A stretch of 64,000 bases of DNA from Lewinellaceae bacterium (GTDB lineage: Bacteria > Bacteroidota > Bacteroidia > Chitinophagales > Saprospiraceae): positions 124,001 through 188,000 of the forward strand of contig JACJYA010000009.1 in assembly GCA_020636315.1 (NCBI GenBank), written 5' to 3'. Both the position numbers and the translations under genes were made by a program. Shown here piece by piece: positions 62,605 to 64,000 of the stretch. Below the pieces are notes generated by a model. It searched no databases and was not told the origin of the DNA. It worked only from the letters and a program-made list of their open reading frames with translations. Positions within the stretch are counted from its first letter, which is position 1. Each line of letters begins with the position of its first letter.

Positions 62605-62759
62605 GGTAATGTCAGCTTTTTTTGATATAGCAAGCAGGTGGACAATAACAATCTAACAATACAGCCATACAACAATCTGCCCGGAACCCCATGAACAAAG
62701 AGATTTCAGGCCTGATTCCTAAGCAGCCTGTGTGAAACAACAATAGTCCAGCCACTTAC

Positions 62760-64000
62760 TTACCCATTATCAAATGACTCCACCAGAAGATCCAATGTTT
62801 CACGAATGGAATGATCGGACAAATAGAGTGCTCCGATCCTGTCACCCTGCACCTGTTCAATGGCCAGTATGATCGGGCCGATATTGATATCAAAAGGATT
62901 CCAGTTAGGGGCGGGCAGAACCCCATCCGGCAGGTTTTTCATTCTGACGTTATCCGGCAGGCCGAGGTACTCATGATAGTATCCCATGCCGGCAAATGCT
63001 CTGAGAGCGGCCATGGCTTTGTCGTAGGTGAATGGGAGCGCCAAAACAGCACCGTACGGAGCAGGAGAAACCTGAATTACCCCTCCCAATGGCGCACCAT
63101 GAACAGAACCGCCCTGATTACTGATATATCTATCCCAGCTCACGAACCCTTCGGGCCTCACTTCTTTAACGGTTGAGCAGGCGGTCAGCCCCATCAATGG
63201 ACGGCCAAAGGCATTCAGAGCGGTTGAAGCATCAATATTGAAGGCAGCCGTCGCATTGGTTTTGTAGGGTTCCATAGGCCCCGTCCAGAGCTGAAGCCAA
63301 TTGTAAGTGAAGCCGGCGCCAAACCAACTGGGATAAAATCCGCCTTTCTCTTCCCGGACGATCGTTTCAAAGATGCTGGTATCCAAACCACCTGATGCCA
63401 CTGCTTCCAGATAAACCAATTCTGTTTCCTCTGAAAAGGCCAAGGCCCAGCGATAATCGTTCATTTCGCCGGTGAGGCCATCAAACCCCATGGCGATTTT
63501 GTCATCTTCGGCCAAAGCCGCGGCCCAATCCGGCCTGGACAGCAAAACCTCCGCCATTGAAACGACCTGGTCATCATCAGAGTAATATTGCCTGACTACG
63601 CGAATGCCCGCCGCACAAATAGCCCAGTCTATGGTGCTCACATCTGCCCAGTAGTAGGATCCGTCCTTTTTGAAGTAATGGTGGGGGAAGCCATGCCAGC
63701 CACCCGAGCCATCGAACCAGTTTTGATCTGTTTGCCAGTTGAGCATTGCCCTGATCCGTTTCTTTGCTTCTGCCCGGGTGATATATCCTTCTTCCGCAGC
63801 AAGAATGAAGATCGCATAAGCATATCCCAGCCCGGACAGAGAAACTTTATCCGGATCTGTATAGGATTCCAGGACGACGCCCTTGTCTTCCGGAAGGCTC
63901 ACATAGTTCCAGTCAAAGAAATTGAAGGAGGACCGCTTAAGCCAGGCCAGAAAATCAGCATCTGATGAAGGAGGAGCAAATGGTTTGGCGTCATCCGTTT
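62760..64000 (-). CDS. Glucoamylase-like (GH144-type/PF10091) protein, 3' part
   Basis: At least 413 residues at the right edge; the start is outside the window and the frame stays open to the last base. Upstream residues read FLAWLKRSSFNFFDWNYVSLPEDKG, typical of the alpha/alpha-barrel enzymes annotated as glucoamylase-like. Later blocks SGGWHGFPHHYFKKDGS, EKGGFYPSWFGAGFTYN and GMGYYHEYLGLPDN fit this family. Characterised relatives act on beta-1,2-glucan or related substrates, so the name glucoamylase is not evidence for starch. An internal GTG at 63902 is not the real start. Confidence 0.88.
   Translation of the reverse strand, partial: TDDAKPFAPPSSDADFLAWLKRSSFNFFDWNYVSLPEDKGVVLESYTDPDKVSLSGLGYAYAIFILAAEEGYITRAEAKKRIRAMLNWQTDQNWFDGSGGWHGFPHHYFKKDGSYYWADVSTIDWAICAAGIRVVRQYYSDDDQVVSMAEVLLSRPDWAAALAEDDKIAMGFDGLTGEMNDYRWALAFSEETELVYLEAVASGGLDTSIFETIVREEKGGFYPSWFGAGFTYNWLQLWTGPMEPYKTNATAAFNIDASTALNAFGRPLMGLTACSTVKEVRPEGFVSWDRYISNQGGSVHGAPLGGVIQVSPAPYGAVLALPFTYDKAMAALRAFAGMGYYHEYLGLPDNVRMKNLPDGVLPAPNWNPFDINIGPIILAIEQVQGDRIGALYLSDHSIRETLDLLVESFDNG

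Overview
The window looks like chromosome of a free-living, probably marine member of the Bacteroidota, most likely the Saprospiria (Lewinella / Phaeodactylibacter-like). The reasons are the Bacteroidota-type -7 promoter boxes (TAnnTTTG), the Bat aerotolerance operon, DUF5916 and DUF5597 glycosidase-type proteins, an ECF sigma factor overlapping a membrane protein with a cytoplasmic head, and a moderately high GC content by eye. The genus is an inference. No rRNA, tRNA, CRISPR array, prophage or intact insertion sequence was seen.

Layout. 1-2.5 kb (minus): the start of a Tat-exported Gfo/Idh/MocA oxidoreductase and a BtuB-like TonB receptor. 2.7-8.3 kb (plus): a compact carbohydrate cassette with a GH30 lipoprotein, a GH32 fructan hydrolase lipoprotein, a sugar-porter MFS permease and a PfkB fructokinase. 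Together these would release fructose outside the cytoplasm, import it and phosphorylate it. 8.3-17.7 kb: a DUF5916 outer-membrane-type protein, a second Gfo/Idh/MocA enzyme, an NHS-type MFS transporter, an SNase-like protein, a GH2 glycosidase, a tiny putative secreted peptide and an orphan secreted protein. 17.8-26.1 kb: a complete Bat operon (MoxR, DUF58, a membrane protein with a tail like DUF4381, BatA, BatB, BatC with a polyglutamine tract, and two tandem BatD-like proteins).

26-38.5 kb: mixed genes including a TlpA-like thioredoxin, a membrane protein coupled to a family 2 glycosyltransferase, PsuG, a SPOR-like protein, release factor 3, a CPA1 antiporter, a SulP transporter and a TetR regulator. 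38.6-45.9 kb: topoisomerase IV subunit A, an ECF sigma factor overlapping a membrane/beta-barrel fusion, and a GlxA-type regulator next to a secreted DJ-1/PfpI-TPR protein. 46.2-50.2 kb: a module of two DUF2231 membrane proteins, an OmpR-type two-component system and a lipoprotein rubrerythrin. 50.6-56.6 kb: an M48 peptidase lipoprotein, SmpB, a YbjQ-family protein, a DPP-IV-like S9B peptidase and an ScfR-like regulator. 56.8-60.6 kb: a membrane-anchored MutS-like ATPase translationally coupled to a leucine-rich-repeat protein with a BRCT-like segment. 60.9-64 kb (minus): a GH35-like/DUF5597 glycosidase and a truncated glucoamylase-like protein.

The most distinctive features are the MutS-like/LRR-BRCT pair, the sigma/beta-barrel overlap, the periplasmic rubrerythrin module, and many non-coding foldback elements in the gene gaps. 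One of these is a MITE with IS1182-like ends. Another is flanked by a 10-bp direct repeat that begins inside a stop codon. All functional calls come from reading motifs by eye; no database search was run.
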